From positions 1-64,000 of the forward strand of contig JAHDDU010000006.1 in the NCBI GenBank assembly GCA_020629175.1: a stretch of DNA of 64,000 bases. Reading direction: 5' to 3'. Shown one piece after another: positions 18,429-27,873 of this stretch. The notes beneath the pieces were generated by a model, which saw only the letters and a program-made list of their open reading frames with translations, ran no database searches and was not told the origin of the DNA. The number at the start of each line of letters is the position of its first letter. The stretch's first letter is position 1. Made by a program: the position numbers and the translations under genes. This stretch comes from Flavimaricola sp. Its GTDB lineage: Bacteria > Pseudomonadota > Alphaproteobacteria > Rhodobacterales > Rhodobacteraceae.

Positions 18429-19025
18429 ATGACTTACGAATTACTCATCGGCCTCATCACCTTCGCGCTCGTCTCCTCCATCACGCCGGGACCCAATAAC
18501 CTGATGCTCATGGCCTCGGGGGCGAATTTCGGATTTCGCCGCACGCTGCCCCATATGCTCGGGATTTCCATCGGCCACTCGGTGATGGTGACAATCGTAG
18601 GGCTAGGTCTGGGGACACTCTTTACGCGCTACCCGCAAAGCAAAATCGTCCTGCTGGTGCTGAGCAGCGGGTACCTGCTCTACCTCGCCTGGAAAATCGC
18701 CAACGCTGCCCCGCCGCGTGAGGGCGATGCGGCGGGAAAACCTTTCACATTTCTTCAGGCCGCAGCCTTTCAATGGGTCAATCCCAAGGCCTGGTGGATG
18801 GCAATGCACGCCATCACCACCTTCGCCCCGGAAGGCAGGGGTATCACCGGCATTCTGATCGTCGCGATCGTTTTCGCCTGTACCAACTTCCCCTCCATCG
18901 CCATCTGGGTCACCGTTGGCACGCAAGTCAAACGCCTGCTCACCCGCCCGCGCCTGTTGCGCACGTTCAATTGGACCATGGCCGTTTTACTCGTGTTGAC
19001 GCTGATCCCGGTCTGGCTTGGCTAA
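18429..19025 (+). CDS. LysE/RhtB family amino-acid exporter
   Basis: A 198-residue inner-membrane protein with six hydrophobic segments. The N terminus MTYELLIGLITFALVSSITP leads into the family motif TPGPNNLMLMASG; a conserved GHSVMV segment and QWVNPKAWWMA follow. LysE/RhtB proteins export amino acids such as lysine, homoserine, threonine or leucine; the substrate here is unknown. The start at 18429 follows the divergent gap; longer upstream reading would overlap the Lrp gene. Control by the adjacent Lrp-type protein is likely from arrangement. Confidence 0.88.
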   Translation: MTYELLIGLITFALVSSITPGPNNLMLMASGANFGFRRTLPHMLGISIGHSVMVTIVGLGLGTLFTRYPQSKIVLLVLSSGYLLYLAWKIANAAPPREGDAAGKPFTFLQAAAFQWVNPKAWWMAMHAITTFAPEGRGITGILIVAIVFACTNFPSIAIWVTVGTQVKRLLTRPRLLRTFNWTMAVLLVLTLIPVWLG

Positions 19026-19049
19026 CGGCAGCGCGGGGTGGACATCTGC

Positions 19050-19126
19050 GCCTCCGGCGGAGGTATTTTCAGCAAGATGAGAATGACCTTTGTCTTCGTC
19101 TGACCAGATAAACTCCCGCCGGAGGC
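19050..19126. terminator. inverted GCCTCCGGCGG repeat between convergent genes
   Basis: GCCTCCGGCGGAGGT (19050-19064) faces ACTCCCGCCGGAGGC (19112-19126), complementary but for two bases, with a 47-base loop containing ATTTTCAGCAAGATGAG. From memory, similar CCGG-AGTATTTT-aagatgaag elements recur between genes in Rhodobacterales. Here it lies between the ends of lysE and the helicase gene and may act as a bidirectional terminator or be a dispersed repeat. Confidence 0.5.
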
Positions 19127-19156
19127 TCCGACGGAAGAAGACATGACTCAGGTACC

Positions 19157-21550
19157 TTAGAAGGGCACGTCATCCGCCTGTGTCGCACTGACAACAAATT
19201 TCGCGACGACCTTCTTGTCACCCGCTTTGTCAAAGGAAATGTCGAGCTTGTCGCCTTCGATGGCCATAATCTCTCCATACCCAAACTTCTGGTGGAACAC
19301 CCGCTCGCCCTCGATGAAGGACGAGGATGCGGTCAGATCAATCGTAATGTTCTTGGCTTCGGCCGGTTGCGACATGCCGCGCTGTTGGCTGCGCGCCTGC
19401 AGGCGCCGCCAGCCGGGAGAGTTGTAGACATCTGCACTCGCCGCTTTGTGATGCAGATCCGATCCTGCCATGGCCTGTGCCTGAGGCGACGCGCTGGCAG
19501 ACATGCCCGCAGCCCCATAGCCGCCGCCATAGAGGCCTGGCGGCGTCAGGACATCCACATGGGCTTCGGGCAACTCGTCGATGAAGCGCGACGGCATCGA
19601 CGATTGCCATTGGCCGTACACCCGACGGTTCGCGGCAAAAGAGATCGTGCAAATCTTCTCTGCCCGCGTGATGCCCACATAGGCCAGCCGCCGCTCTTCT
19701 TCGAGGCCCTTCAGGCCGCTTTCATCCATCGACCTCTGTGAGGGAAAGAGACCATCCTCCCAGCCGGGCAAAAAGACCATTGGGAATTCGAGGCCCTTCG
19801 CGGCGTGCAGCGTCATGATACTGACCTTCTCGCCCTGTTCTTCGGTCTCGTTGTCCATGATCAGGCTGACGTGTTCGAGGAACCCTTGCAGGTTCTCAAA
19901 CTGTTCGAGCGCCTTGACCAGCTCCTTGAGGTTTTCGAGCCGTCCAGGAGCCTCTGGCGTTTTGTCGTTTTGCCAATGGCCAGTGTAGCCGCTCTCATCA
20001 AGGATCATCTCCGCCAGTTCGACATGAGTGTCGCTTTCGGCCACGACTTGCCCGTGCCAACGGTCAAGGCCCTGAACGAGCAGGCCAAGCTCCTTGCCCC
20101 CCTTACCTTTGATCAACCCGCCCTCAACGCAGAGCCGCGCCCCTTCGATCAGGTTCACGCCATTGGCGCGGGCAGTGCGCTGGATGGTCTGCACCGCCTT
20201 GTCGCCAAGACCGCGTTTGGGTGTGTTCACAATCCGCTCAAACGCCAGATCGTCGTCCTGACTTACGGCGAGGCGGAAATAAGCCATCGCATCGCGGATC
20301 TCCATTCGCTCGTAGAACCGAGGGCCGCCGATCACGCGGTAAGGCAGGCCGATGGTCAGAAACCGATCCTCAAACGCGCGCATCTGGTGCGATGCACGCA
20401 CGAGGATCGCCATGCTATCAAGGCCCAGCGCTTCATTCCCACGGGTGCCGCGTTGGGCCGCCTCAACCTCTTCGCCGATCCAGCGGGCCTCTTCCTCGCC
20501 GTCCCAGTGGCCGATCAGGCGCACCTTGTCGCCATCCTCGCCTTCGGTGAACAGCGTCTTGCCCAAGCGCCCCTTGTTGGCGGCGATCACACCCGCGGCC
20601 GCCCCCAGAATATGCCCGGTCGAGCGGTAGTTCTGCTCAAGCCGGACGACATGGGCGCCGGGGAAATCCTGCTCAAACCGCAGGATGTTGCCCACCTCGG
20701 CGCCGCGCCAGCCATAGATCGACTGATCATCATCGCCGACGCAGCAGATATTCTTGTGCCCGCCCGCCAATAGCCGCAGCCACATGTATTGGGCCACGTT
20801 CGTGTCCTGATATTCGTCCACCAGAATGTATTTGAACCAGCGCTGGTATTGCTGCAGCACGTCTTCGTTCTGTTGAAAGATCGTCACCATATGCAGCAGT
20901 AGATCACCGAAATCGCACGCGTTCAGCTCGCGCAGGCGGGTCTGGTATTGCGCATAGAGCTCGGGACCCTTGTGATCAAAAGCGCTGCCATCGGCGGCAG
21001 GGATGTTTTCCGGCGTCAGCGCACGGTTCTTCCAGCCGTCGATGATGCCCGACAGCATTCGCGCAGGCCAGCGCTTGTCGTCGATGCCTGCCGCGGCGAT
21101 CAGCTGTTTGAGCAGGCGGATCTGATCATCCGTGTCCAGGATCGTGAAATTCGATTTCAGCCCTACCAGCTCGGCATGGCGGCGCAACAGTTTGACCCCG
21201 ATGGCGTGGAACGTGCCGAGCCACGGCATCCCCTCCACCGCCTCGCCCAGCAGTTTACCGATGCGGGTTTTCATCTCGCGCGCGGCCTTGTTGGTGAATG
21301 TCACCGCGAGGATTTCATTCGGACGCGCAGTCCCCGTGGTCAGCAGATGCGCGATGCGGCTGGTCAGCGCTTTCGTCTTGCCCGTCCCTGCCCCGGCGAG
21401 CATCAAAACCGGCCCGTCCAGCGTTTCAACTGCTTCGCGTTGAGCGGGGTTCAACCCATCAAGATAGGGCATGGGCCGGGCCGCCATGGCCCTCTGGCTC
21501 AGCGGAACGGCGGCAGCCTCAAAGGCATCATCTTCGGAAAAATGCGTCAT
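19157..21550 (-). CDS. uvrD: ATP-dependent DNA helicase UvrD/PcrA
   Basis: Superfamily 1A 3'-5' helicase for repair and replication-fork maintenance. The 797 residues show the Q-motif LNPAQREAVE, Walker A GAGTGKTKAL near 52-61, motif II VDEYQDTN, GDDDQSIYGWRGA, QNYRSTGHIL, and the late motifs TLHAAKGLEFPMVFLPG and RRLAYVGITRAE. The C-terminal end (after about 740) carries the small Tudor-like PcrA tail with VFHQKFGYGEIMAIEGDKLDISFD. All helicase motifs are intact. It is divergent from the hydroxy-acid dehydrogenase gene. Confidence 0.95.
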   Translation of the reverse strand: MTHFSEDDAFEAAAVPLSQRAMAARPMPYLDGLNPAQREAVETLDGPVLMLAGAGTGKTKALTSRIAHLLTTGTARPNEILAVTFTNKAAREMKTRIGKLLGEAVEGMPWLGTFHAIGVKLLRRHAELVGLKSNFTILDTDDQIRLLKQLIAAAGIDDKRWPARMLSGIIDGWKNRALTPENIPAADGSAFDHKGPELYAQYQTRLRELNACDFGDLLLHMVTIFQQNEDVLQQYQRWFKYILVDEYQDTNVAQYMWLRLLAGGHKNICCVGDDDQSIYGWRGAEVGNILRFEQDFPGAHVVRLEQNYRSTGHILGAAAGVIAANKGRLGKTLFTEGEDGDKVRLIGHWDGEEEARWIGEEVEAAQRGTRGNEALGLDSMAILVRASHQMRAFEDRFLTIGLPYRVIGGPRFYERMEIRDAMAYFRLAVSQDDDLAFERIVNTPKRGLGDKAVQTIQRTARANGVNLIEGARLCVEGGLIKGKGGKELGLLVQGLDRWHGQVVAESDTHVELAEMILDESGYTGHWQNDKTPEAPGRLENLKELVKALEQFENLQGFLEHVSLIMDNETEEQGEKVSIMTLHAAKGLEFPMVFLPGWEDGLFPSQRSMDESGLKGLEEERRLAYVGITRAEKICTISFAANRRVYGQWQSSMPSRFIDELPEAHVDVLTPPGLYGGGYGAAGMSASASPQAQAMAGSDLHHKAASADVYNSPGWRRLQARSQQRGMSQPAEAKNITIDLTASSSFIEGERVFHQKFGYGEIMAIEGDKLDISFDKAGDKKVVAKFVVSATQADDVPF

Positions 21551-21671
21551 AGCTTGTGATATAGCCCAAGTGCACCCCTAGATAAAGCAAGGTTCTTACT
21601 TTGTTCCGCAACAAATTGAAACTGGCATTTTATCTCTGTGCTCGGCGAGCAATTGCCGTAAACCTAGGTCC

Positions 21672-22820
21672 ATGACGCTTGATGCCAAAGCCCCATCCAT
21701 CGCTGACCTGCGCGCCCGTGCGCGCAAACGCATTCCGCATTTCGTGTGGGAGTATCTTGACAGCGGCACCGGGACCGAAGCGACGCTGCAGCGTAATCGC
21801 GCAAAGCTCAATGAGGTCCTGTTCCAGCCGTCGATCCTGCATGGAGAGATTGAGCCAGACATCTCAACCCGTTTTCTGGGGCAGGATTATCCGCTGCCTG
21901 TCGGCATAGCGCCGGTGGGGATGTCAGGTCTGATCTGGCCGGATGCCGAACGGATGTTGGCAAAGATCGGCGCTGTGCGCGGCGTACCTTACGCCATGTC
22001 CTCGGTGGCGACGCGCCTGCCCGAAGACATGGCTCCACATCTGGGGGACCATGCGTGGTTTCAGCTGTACCCACCGCGCGATGCCGGTATCAGGCAGGAC
22101 ATGTTGGCGCGCGTACGCGACGCCGGGTTCACAGCGTTGATCCTCACCGTTGATGTTCCTGCTCCATCGCGACGTGAACGGCAAACGAGGGGCGGGTTGA
22201 CGCAACCGCCGCGCCTTTCGCCCCGATTGATGACGCAAGTTGCGCGGTGTCCCGAATGGGCTTGGAAAACAGCGCGTCTCGGGATGCCGCGCATGCGCTT
22301 TGTCGAGAGTTACGCAGACACCAAAATCTCAAACATGTCGCTGCCATCGAATGCGCACGTGGGATACTTGCTGCGGACATCGCCCAGCTGGGACTACCTC
22401 GCTGACCTTCGGCGTGAGTGGGACGGGACAATCATGGTGAAAGGGGTCCTGAACCCTACCGACGCCAAGCAGATCGAAGAGGCAGGGGCCGATGCGATTT
22501 GGGTTTCCAACCATGCAGGCCGCCAGTTTGACGCGGCCCCGGCGCCCATTGAAGTATTGCCCGGTATTCGCGCGGCGACCAGCCTGCCGATCATTGCGGA
22601 CAGTGGCGTCGATAGCGGATTGGATGTACTGCGCATGATCGCAAGCGGTGCGGATTTCGTAATGCTGGGTCGCGCGTTTCACTACGGGCTCGGGGCGTTT
22701 GGGGCCAAAGGAGCGGAACATGTGCTCGATATCCTGCAGGCCGATATGATCTCGTGCATGCATCAGATTGGCGCGCAGAAATTGTCACAACTTTCTGACA
22801 AATTTTTTCTAGATCGGTAG
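21672..22820 (+). CDS. lldD: FMN-dependent alpha-hydroxy-acid dehydrogenase (LldD-like)
   Basis: A 382-residue TIM-barrel flavoprotein of the L-lactate dehydrogenase/glycolate oxidase family. Visible are the N-terminal FVWEYLDSGTG (family F-x-Y-hx-G), the FMN segment GIAPVGMSGLIWPD, FQLYPPRD, TVDVPAPSRRERQ with the substrate arginine region, IMVKGVLNPTDA and the catalytic SNHAGRQFD, then DSGVDSGLDVLRMIASGADFVMLGRAF. Members oxidise L-lactate, mandelate or glycolate and pass electrons to quinone or oxygen; lactate is the best guess but not decided. It stands alone, divergent from uvrD. Confidence 0.85.
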   Translation: MTLDAKAPSIADLRARARKRIPHFVWEYLDSGTGTEATLQRNRAKLNEVLFQPSILHGEIEPDISTRFLGQDYPLPVGIAPVGMSGLIWPDAERMLAKIGAVRGVPYAMSSVATRLPEDMAPHLGDHAWFQLYPPRDAGIRQDMLARVRDAGFTALILTVDVPAPSRRERQTRGGLTQPPRLSPRLMTQVARCPEWAWKTARLGMPRMRFVESYADTKISNMSLPSNAHVGYLLRTSPSWDYLADLRREWDGTIMVKGVLNPTDAKQIEEAGADAIWVSNHAGRQFDAAPAPIEVLPGIRAATSLPIIADSGVDSGLDVLRMIASGADFVMLGRAFHYGLGAFGAKGAEHVLDILQADMISCMHQIGAQKLSQLSDKFFLDR

Positions 22821-22883
22821 GCATACATTAACGAATGCGGTGCCAAAACCTCTGCACGTTCTTGTTTTGTGCGAAGAGAAACC

Positions 22884-23447
22884 ATGTTCGACACGACTGA
22901 TCCGGCCACCCTGTGCCAACTCCTTAACAGTTATCCTCTGCCCATGTTTGCTGCTGAGCGCGCGGATGCGCATCACGCCTTTCGACTGCTTTGCGTGAAC
23001 ACCGCCTACACCCAATGCAGCGGTTTGCAGACCTCTGATGTCGAAGGGATGCGCCCCTCTGACCTGATGTCTGCTGAGGATGGGGCACGCGTCGAAAGCC
23101 GCTTTGCCTATTGTTCCAAGATCCGCCAAACCCTTTCGTTCGAAGAGGCGCGCCATCTGGACAACACCCCACGCAAGTGGCGCACGACCCTCTTCCACGT
23201 CGCCATGAAAGGAGCTGCCCAGCGGATCATTGGATTGTCGATGGTACAGTCAGATCAGAAGCGCCCTGCAGTTATTTTGACACTACCGCAGCGAAAGCCC
23301 AATGAACGGAGCGCGTGCGCCAACGCGCGATCCAAAGTTCGCCGCGCCTTGATCGCCTACCAGGATCCCGCGCAGGGTTTCGGTGCCTCCTCAGCGCCTG
23401 CAGCCAATCTCCCTGCTCTGAAATCGGAAGGTCGCCCGCACGATTGA
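22884..23447 (+). CDS. PAS-like sensor protein without output domain
   Basis: A 187-residue protein. Residues about 10-125 look like a PAS fold: LLNSYPLPMFAAE, FRLLCVNTAYTQCSG, GMRPSDLMS and IIGLSMVQSD. No kinase, GGDEF or HTH segment follows; the C-terminal 60 residues are low-complexity and basic. The ATG at 22884 is preferred over an upstream GTG at 22869, with AAGAG upstream. It may be a ligand or redox sensor acting through another protein. The gene sits between the hydroxy-acid dehydrogenase and pyruvate carboxylase; a link is not shown. Confidence 0.6.
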   Translation: MFDTTDPATLCQLLNSYPLPMFAAERADAHHAFRLLCVNTAYTQCSGLQTSDVEGMRPSDLMSAEDGARVESRFAYCSKIRQTLSFEEARHLDNTPRKWRTTLFHVAMKGAAQRIIGLSMVQSDQKRPAVILTLPQRKPNERSACANARSKVRRALIAYQDPAQGFGASSAPAANLPALKSEGRPHD

Positions 23448-23531
23448 CGCGCAAGTTACCCACAAACCCCGATTGCTGCCCCGGCGGAAAGGCCGTAAAG
23501 AAGCTGCAACTGCAGCATTGGGGGCGACAAT

Positions 23532-26500
23532 ATGTCCGAATTCACCAAAATCCTTGTGGCCAACCGCGGCGAAATCGCCATCCGAATTATGCGCGCCGCA
23601 AACGAGATGGGCAAAAAGACCGTCGCCGTTTATGCCGAGGAGGACAAGCTGGGCCTGCACCGCTTCAAAGCGGATGAGGCGTACCGCATCGGTGAAGGCC
23701 TTGGCCCCGTCGCTGCCTACCTCAGTATTGAAGAGATCATCCGCGTGGCAAAAATGTGCGGCGCCGATGCCATCCACCCAGGCTACGGCCTGCTGTCGGA
23801 GAACCCCGACTTCGTCGACGCCTGTGATACAGCCGGCATCACCTTTATCGGGCCAAAGGCTGAAACGATGCGCAAGCTGGGCGACAAAGCCAGCGCGCGC
23901 AAAGTGGCTATCGAGGCCGGCGTCCCCGTCATTCCCGCAACCGAAGTGCTTGGCGATGACATGAAGGCCATCAAAACCGAGGCCAAAGAGATCGGTTACC
24001 CGCTGATGCTCAAAGCCTCTTGGGGCGGCGGTGGCCGCGGCATGCGCCCGATCATGGGCGAGGATGAGCTGGAAGAAAAAGTCCTCGAAGGCCGCCGTGA
24101 GGCGGAAGCCGCCTTTGGCAACGGCGAAGGCTACCTTGAAAAGATGATCATGCGCGCCCGCCATGTCGAAGTGCAGATCCTTGGCGACAAGAAAGGCAAC
24201 ATTTACCACCTTTGGGAGCGCGACTGCTCGGTCCAGCGCCGCAACCAGAAAGTGGTGGAACGCGCCCCTGCCCCGTACCTCTCTGGCACACAACGCGAAC
24301 AGCTATGTAACCTCGGCAAGAAAATCTGCGAACACGTCAATTACGAATGTGCAGGTACCGTTGAATTTCTGATGGATATGGATTCGGGTGAATTCTACTT
24401 CATTGAGGTGAACCCCCGCGTTCAGGTGGAACACACGGTGACAGAAGAAGTCACAGGCATCGATATCGTCCAGGCCCAGATCAAAATCGCTGAGGGTAAG
24501 TCGCTGGTCGAGGCCACAGGGTGCGCCAGCCAATATGACGTCAAGCTCGATGGACATGCCTTGCAAACACGGGTCACCACAGAAGACCCGCGCAACAATT
24601 TCATCCCCGATTATGGCCGCATCCAAACATATCGCTCGGCCACAGGTATGGGGATCCGGCTTGACGGTGGAACCGCATATTCCGGCGCGGTCATTACGCG
24701 ATACTACGACTCGCTGCTGGAAAAAGTCACCGCGTGGGCCCCGACGCCCGAGGCTGCGATTTCACGTATGGACCGCGCTCTGCGCGAGTTCCGCATCCGC
24801 GGCGTCTCGACCAACATCGCCTTTGTCGAAAACCTGCTGAAGCATCCGACATTCCTGAACTACGAATACCACACCAAGTTCATCGACGAGACGCCGGAGC
24901 TGTTTGACTTCAAACCCCGCCGGGACCGCGCGACGAAAATCCTGACGTATGTGGCCGACATCACCGTCAACGGCCACCCCGAGACTGAAGGCCGCGCCAA
25001 GCCGATTGAGGGCATCAAAACGCCCCGTCCGCCGATGCAACCTCCAGTCGATGCCCCTGCCGGGACGCGTCAGGTGCTTGACCAATTTGGCCCCGAAGCG
25101 GTGGCGGATTGGATGCGCGATCAAAAGCAACTGCTGATCACCGACACGACCATGCGTGATGGCCATCAATCGCTTTTGGCCACACGCATGCGCTCAATCG
25201 ACATGATCCGCGTTGCGCCAACCTATGCCGCCAAAATGTCCGGGCTCTTCTCTGTTGAATGCTGGGGCGGTGCAACCTTCGACGTGGCGTACCGCTTTTT
25301 GCAGGAATGCCCATGGCAACGCCTGCGCGACATCCGCGCGGCCATGCCCAACATTATGACGCAGATGTTGCTGCGTGCCTCAAACGGGGTGGGTTACACG
25401 AACTACCCGGACAACGTCGTGCAAAGCTTTGTCGCCCAAGCCGCTAAATCCGGCGTCGACGTTTTTCGCGTGTTCGACTCACTCAACTGGGTCGAAAACA
25501 TGCGCGTGGCGATGGACGCGGTGATTGAAGCCAAGAAAGTCTGTGAAGGCACGATCTGTTATACTGGCGATCTGAACGATCCAAACCGCGCGAAGTACGA
25601 TCTGAAGTACTACGTCTCAATGGCCAAAGAGCTTGAAGCCGCGGGCGCCCATGTTCTGGGCCTCAAGGACATGGCGGGCCTGATGAAGCCTGCAGCAGCG
25701 ACTGTGCTGATTAAAGCGCTGAAGGAAGAAACCAATCTTCCTATCCACTTCCACACCCATGACACCTCTGGCGGGGCAATCGCTACGATCATGGCGGCCT
25801 CGGCAGCTGGCGTGGACGCGGTGGATGGCGCCATGGACGCTCTGTCCGGCAATACGTCGCAGCCTACGCTCGGAACCATTGTTGAAGCCCTGTCTCGGAC
25901 CGAAAGAGACACCGGGCTCGACGCTGGGACCATTCGCGAGATCAGCAATTACTGGGAACAGGTCCGCGAGCATTACGCGGCCTTCGAAAGCGGCCTGCAG
26001 GCGCCCGCCTCAGAGGTATACCTGCACGAAATGCCGGGCGGCCAGTTCACCAACCTCAAGGCTCAGGCACGCAGCCTTGGCCTCGAAGATCGCTGGCACG
26101 AGGTTGCACAGACCTATGCAGATGTGAACCAGATGTTCGGCGACATTGTCAAAGTGACCCCATCTTCCAAAGTCGTTGGCGACATGGCCTTGATGATGGT
26201 GAGCCAGAACCTAAGCCAGGCGGACGTTGAGGATCCCAAGACCGAAGTGGTGTTCCCAGACAGCGTCATCGACATGATGAGGGGCAATCTGGGCCAACCT
26301 CCGGGTGGCTGGCCCAAGGCGATTCAGAAAAAGATCCTCAAGGGGGAAAAAGGCTCGACCGAGCGCCCCGGCAAATCTTTGCCACCGGTAGATCTGGAAA
26401 AGACCCGCCAGGATTTGTCCGATGAACTGGGCGCCGAGATCGACGACGAAGATCTCAATGGGTATCTGATGTATCCTAAGGTCTATACAGACTACGCCAA

Positions 26501-26972
26501 CCGTCACGAAACCTATGGCCCGGTCAGAACATTGCCGACGCGCACGTTCTTTTACGGCATGGAACCCGGCGAAGAGATCACGGCCGAGATTGACCCCGGC
26601 AAAACCCTCGAAATCCGCCTACAGGCGGTGGGAGAGACGAACGATGACGGCGAAGTGCGCGTCTTCTTCGAGCTCAACGGTCAGCCCCGTACGATCCGTG
26701 TGCCCAACCGCAAAGCAGCCGCCAGCAGTGCCAAGCGTGCTAAGGCCGAAGTGGGCAATCCAAAGCATATTGGCGCACCTATGCCGGGCGTCGTGGCATC
26801 TGTCGCGGCTGTCGCGGGCAAGGAGGTCAAACAAGGCGACTTGCTCCTGACCATCGAAGCGATGAAAATGGAAACAGGTATTCACGCCGAGCGTGACGGC
26901 ACAATTGCCGCGGTCCATGTTACAGCGGGCGGCCAGATCGATGCCAAAGACCTTTTGATCGAATTTGAATAG
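23532..26972 (+). CDS. pyc: pyruvate carboxylase
   Basis: Cytoplasmic biotin enzyme making oxaloacetate from pyruvate. The 1146 residues match the single-chain type: biotin carboxylase/ATP-grasp domain (about 1-450, with KASWGGGGRGMR and IEVNPRVQVEHTVTEE), carboxyltransferase TIM barrel from about 530 (TDTTMRDGHQSLLATRMR at the metal site, and HFHTHDTSGG), the PYC conserved linker, and the biotinyl domain with EAMKMETG, biotinyl Lys about 1112. It supplies the anaplerotic step needed with acetate or lactate use. Confidence 0.97.
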   Translation: MSEFTKILVANRGEIAIRIMRAANEMGKKTVAVYAEEDKLGLHRFKADEAYRIGEGLGPVAAYLSIEEIIRVAKMCGADAIHPGYGLLSENPDFVDACDTAGITFIGPKAETMRKLGDKASARKVAIEAGVPVIPATEVLGDDMKAIKTEAKEIGYPLMLKASWGGGGRGMRPIMGEDELEEKVLEGRREAEAAFGNGEGYLEKMIMRARHVEVQILGDKKGNIYHLWERDCSVQRRNQKVVERAPAPYLSGTQREQLCNLGKKICEHVNYECAGTVEFLMDMDSGEFYFIEVNPRVQVEHTVTEEVTGIDIVQAQIKIAEGKSLVEATGCASQYDVKLDGHALQTRVTTEDPRNNFIPDYGRIQTYRSATGMGIRLDGGTAYSGAVITRYYDSLLEKVTAWAPTPEAAISRMDRALREFRIRGVSTNIAFVENLLKHPTFLNYEYHTKFIDETPELFDFKPRRDRATKILTYVADITVNGHPETEGRAKPIEGIKTPRPPMQPPVDAPAGTRQVLDQFGPEAVADWMRDQKQLLITDTTMRDGHQSLLATRMRSIDMIRVAPTYAAKMSGLFSVECWGGATFDVAYRFLQECPWQRLRDIRAAMPNIMTQMLLRASNGVGYTNYPDNVVQSFVAQAAKSGVDVFRVFDSLNWVENMRVAMDAVIEAKKVCEGTICYTGDLNDPNRAKYDLKYYVSMAKELEAAGAHVLGLKDMAGLMKPAAATVLIKALKEETNLPIHFHTHDTSGGAIATIMAASAAGVDAVDGAMDALSGNTSQPTLGTIVEALSRTERDTGLDAGTIREISNYWEQVREHYAAFESGLQAPASEVYLHEMPGGQFTNLKAQARSLGLEDRWHEVAQTYADVNQMFGDIVKVTPSSKVVGDMALMMVSQNLSQADVEDPKTEVVFPDSVIDMMRGNLGQPPGGWPKAIQKKILKGEKGSTERPGKSLPPVDLEKTRQDLSDELGAEIDDEDLNGYLMYPKVYTDYANRHETYGPVRTLPTRTFFYGMEPGEEITAEIDPGKTLEIRLQAVGETNDDGEVRVFFELNGQPRTIRVPNRKAAASSAKRAKAEVGNPKHIGAPMPGVVASVAAVAGKEVKQGDLLLTIEAMKMETGIHAERDGTIAAVHVTAGGQIDAKDLLIEFE

Positions 26973-26979
26973 CCAAATC

Positions 26980-27015
26980 TGACCCCGGGAATCTTCGCGA
27001 AAGTTCCTGGGGTCA
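26980..27015 (+). terminator. hairpin after pyc
   Basis: TGACCCCGGGAA and TTCCTGGGGTCA form a nearly perfect stem (one mismatch pair) around TCTTCGCGAAAG directly after the pyc stop. There is no T-run on the plus strand, so termination may be Rho-aided or the stem may protect the mRNA end. Its right arm overlaps the last codons of the convergent small frame at 27013. Confidence 0.55.
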
Positions 27016-27312
27016 AAACTCATCCCCGCTTTGCACCCCATGATAGCCACGGCGCACAGCCTCAGCCGCCAGTACGTCATGTCCAATCTCACGGCCAACA
27101 TCCTTGGCCGCGCGGCGAGCGGCACCGCCTTTGGCAACCGAGCAGGCCGAAACGACGCGGTCCGTACACTCAGCCCAAGCTGTTGCGATCGCATCCAGGG
27201 CAGAAACAAACCGTCGCATGGCAAATGGCTCGCCTGTCTTGGTAAACAAAAGATGAAGAAGCGCGGCAGCGTCATAAATTTCGACCCCGAAACGCGTATT
27301 TCCCTCTTGCAC
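27013..27312 (-). CDS. hypothetical protein (uncertain)
   Basis: A minus-strand frame of 99 codons from a GTG at 27312, ending tail to tail with the pyc hairpin. The translation is helix-forming and alanine-rich (YDAAALLHLLFTKTGEPFAMRRF, then AATAWAECTDRVVSACSVAK-like). An internal ATG near 27219 would give about 68 residues. No family was recognised. The sense of the composition is protein-like, and the plus-strand alternative is not, but the overlap of its start with the tRNA-Gly promoter lowers confidence. Confidence 0.4.
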   Translation of the reverse strand: MQEGNTRFGVEIYDAAALLHLLFTKTGEPFAMRRFVSALDAIATAWAECTDRVVSACSVAKGGAARRAAKDVGREIGHDVLAAEAVRRGYHGVQSGDEF

Positions 27313-27335
27313 CCTCGGTCGTCTCTTTATAGATG
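27307..27335 (+). promoter_or_regulatory. tRNA-Gly promoter
   Basis: TTGCAC (27307-27312) and TAGATG (27330-27335) with a 17-bp spacer; the predicted start near 27342 is about 11 bases before the tRNA. Confidence 0.5.
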
Positions 27336-27352
27336 ATGCCTCACGAAACGGC

Positions 27353-27427
27353 GCGGGCGTAGCTCAGGGGTAGAGCATAACCTTGCCAAGGTTAGGGTCG
27401 TGAGTTCGAATCTCATCGCCCGCTCCA
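27353..27427 (+). tRNA. tRNA-Gly (GCC)
   Basis: A complete cloverleaf: acceptor GCGGGCG (27353-27359) pairs with CGCCCGC (27417-27423), discriminator T, encoded CCA at 27425-27427. The anticodon loop reads TTGCCAA, giving anticodon GCC. The T-arm contains GTTCGAATC. A strong intrinsic terminator follows. Confidence 0.97.
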
Positions 27428-27437
27428 TTTCGAACAA

Positions 27438-27467
27438 AAAAGGGCCGCCCAGTTGGGCGGCCCTTTT
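27438..27467. terminator. bidirectional intrinsic terminator
   Basis: AAAAGGGCCGCCC (27438-27450) pairs perfectly with GGGCGGCCCTTTT (27455-27467) around a 4-base loop. It ends tRNA-Gly on the plus strand and serves the DUF2147 gene on the minus strand. Confidence 0.9.
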
Positions 27468-27486
27468 GTATTTCAGCGTGTCAGAT

Positions 27487-27873
27487 TTACTGACGGGTCC
27501 AGGTCCCACCATCACGGCAGATGCCCAGGACACAGCCAGAGACTGACAATGAGTTGCCCGACAGGACCAGACGCGAGTTATATGTCCGGTCGCGGTCCGG
27601 CGCATACACGGTCCCACGATAGTTGCCGCCACCATTGTTTACCGTTTCAGCGATGATGTTGCGACCAGTGTGTGCAGATGAAATTTCGTTGCCGTTGCTA
27701 TCGAACGAGCGCACCAGCGTCCCGCAGAATGCGTTGCCACAAGGCGCCACTTGAATCAGTCCATAGTTGCCGTTGTCATCCGGCGTCGTCCGCCACAGGC
27801 CTTCGATCGGATCGGCAAGTGCGGCGCCTGCGGAAAGGGCCAAAGCGGCCAGCGAAAGTGTGAGTGTTTTCAT
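27487..27873 (-). CDS. DUF2147 family exported protein
   Basis: A 128-residue secreted protein. Residues 1-20 are a signal peptide ([20 protein letters not shown]) with an AxA cleavage site before DPIEGLW. The mature part shows the DUF2147 start [21 protein letters not shown] and four cysteines (two in CGNAFC, two in CVLGIC), likely periplasmic disulfides. The ATG at 27873 is the one that begins the signal peptide; a longer frame to 28143 is not supported. Function is unknown. It is divergent from hisA, separated by 126 bases. Confidence 0.85.
   Translation of the reverse strand: MKTLTLSLAALALSAGAALADPIEGLWRTTPDDNGNYGLIQVAPCGNAFCGTLVRSFDSNGNEISSAHTGRNIIAETVNNGGGNYRGTVYAPDRDRTYNSRLVLSGNSLSVSGCVLGICRDGGTWTRQ

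Noticed and set aside
23391-24293. Minus-strand open frame of 300 codons opposite pyc
   Set aside because: Covers the start of an intact pyruvate carboxylase; no domain visible.
27031-27336. Plus-strand frame of 101 codons before tRNA-Gly
   Set aside because: It runs through the tRNA promoter and its translation is protein-unlike; the minus-strand frame is the better candidate, itself uncertain.
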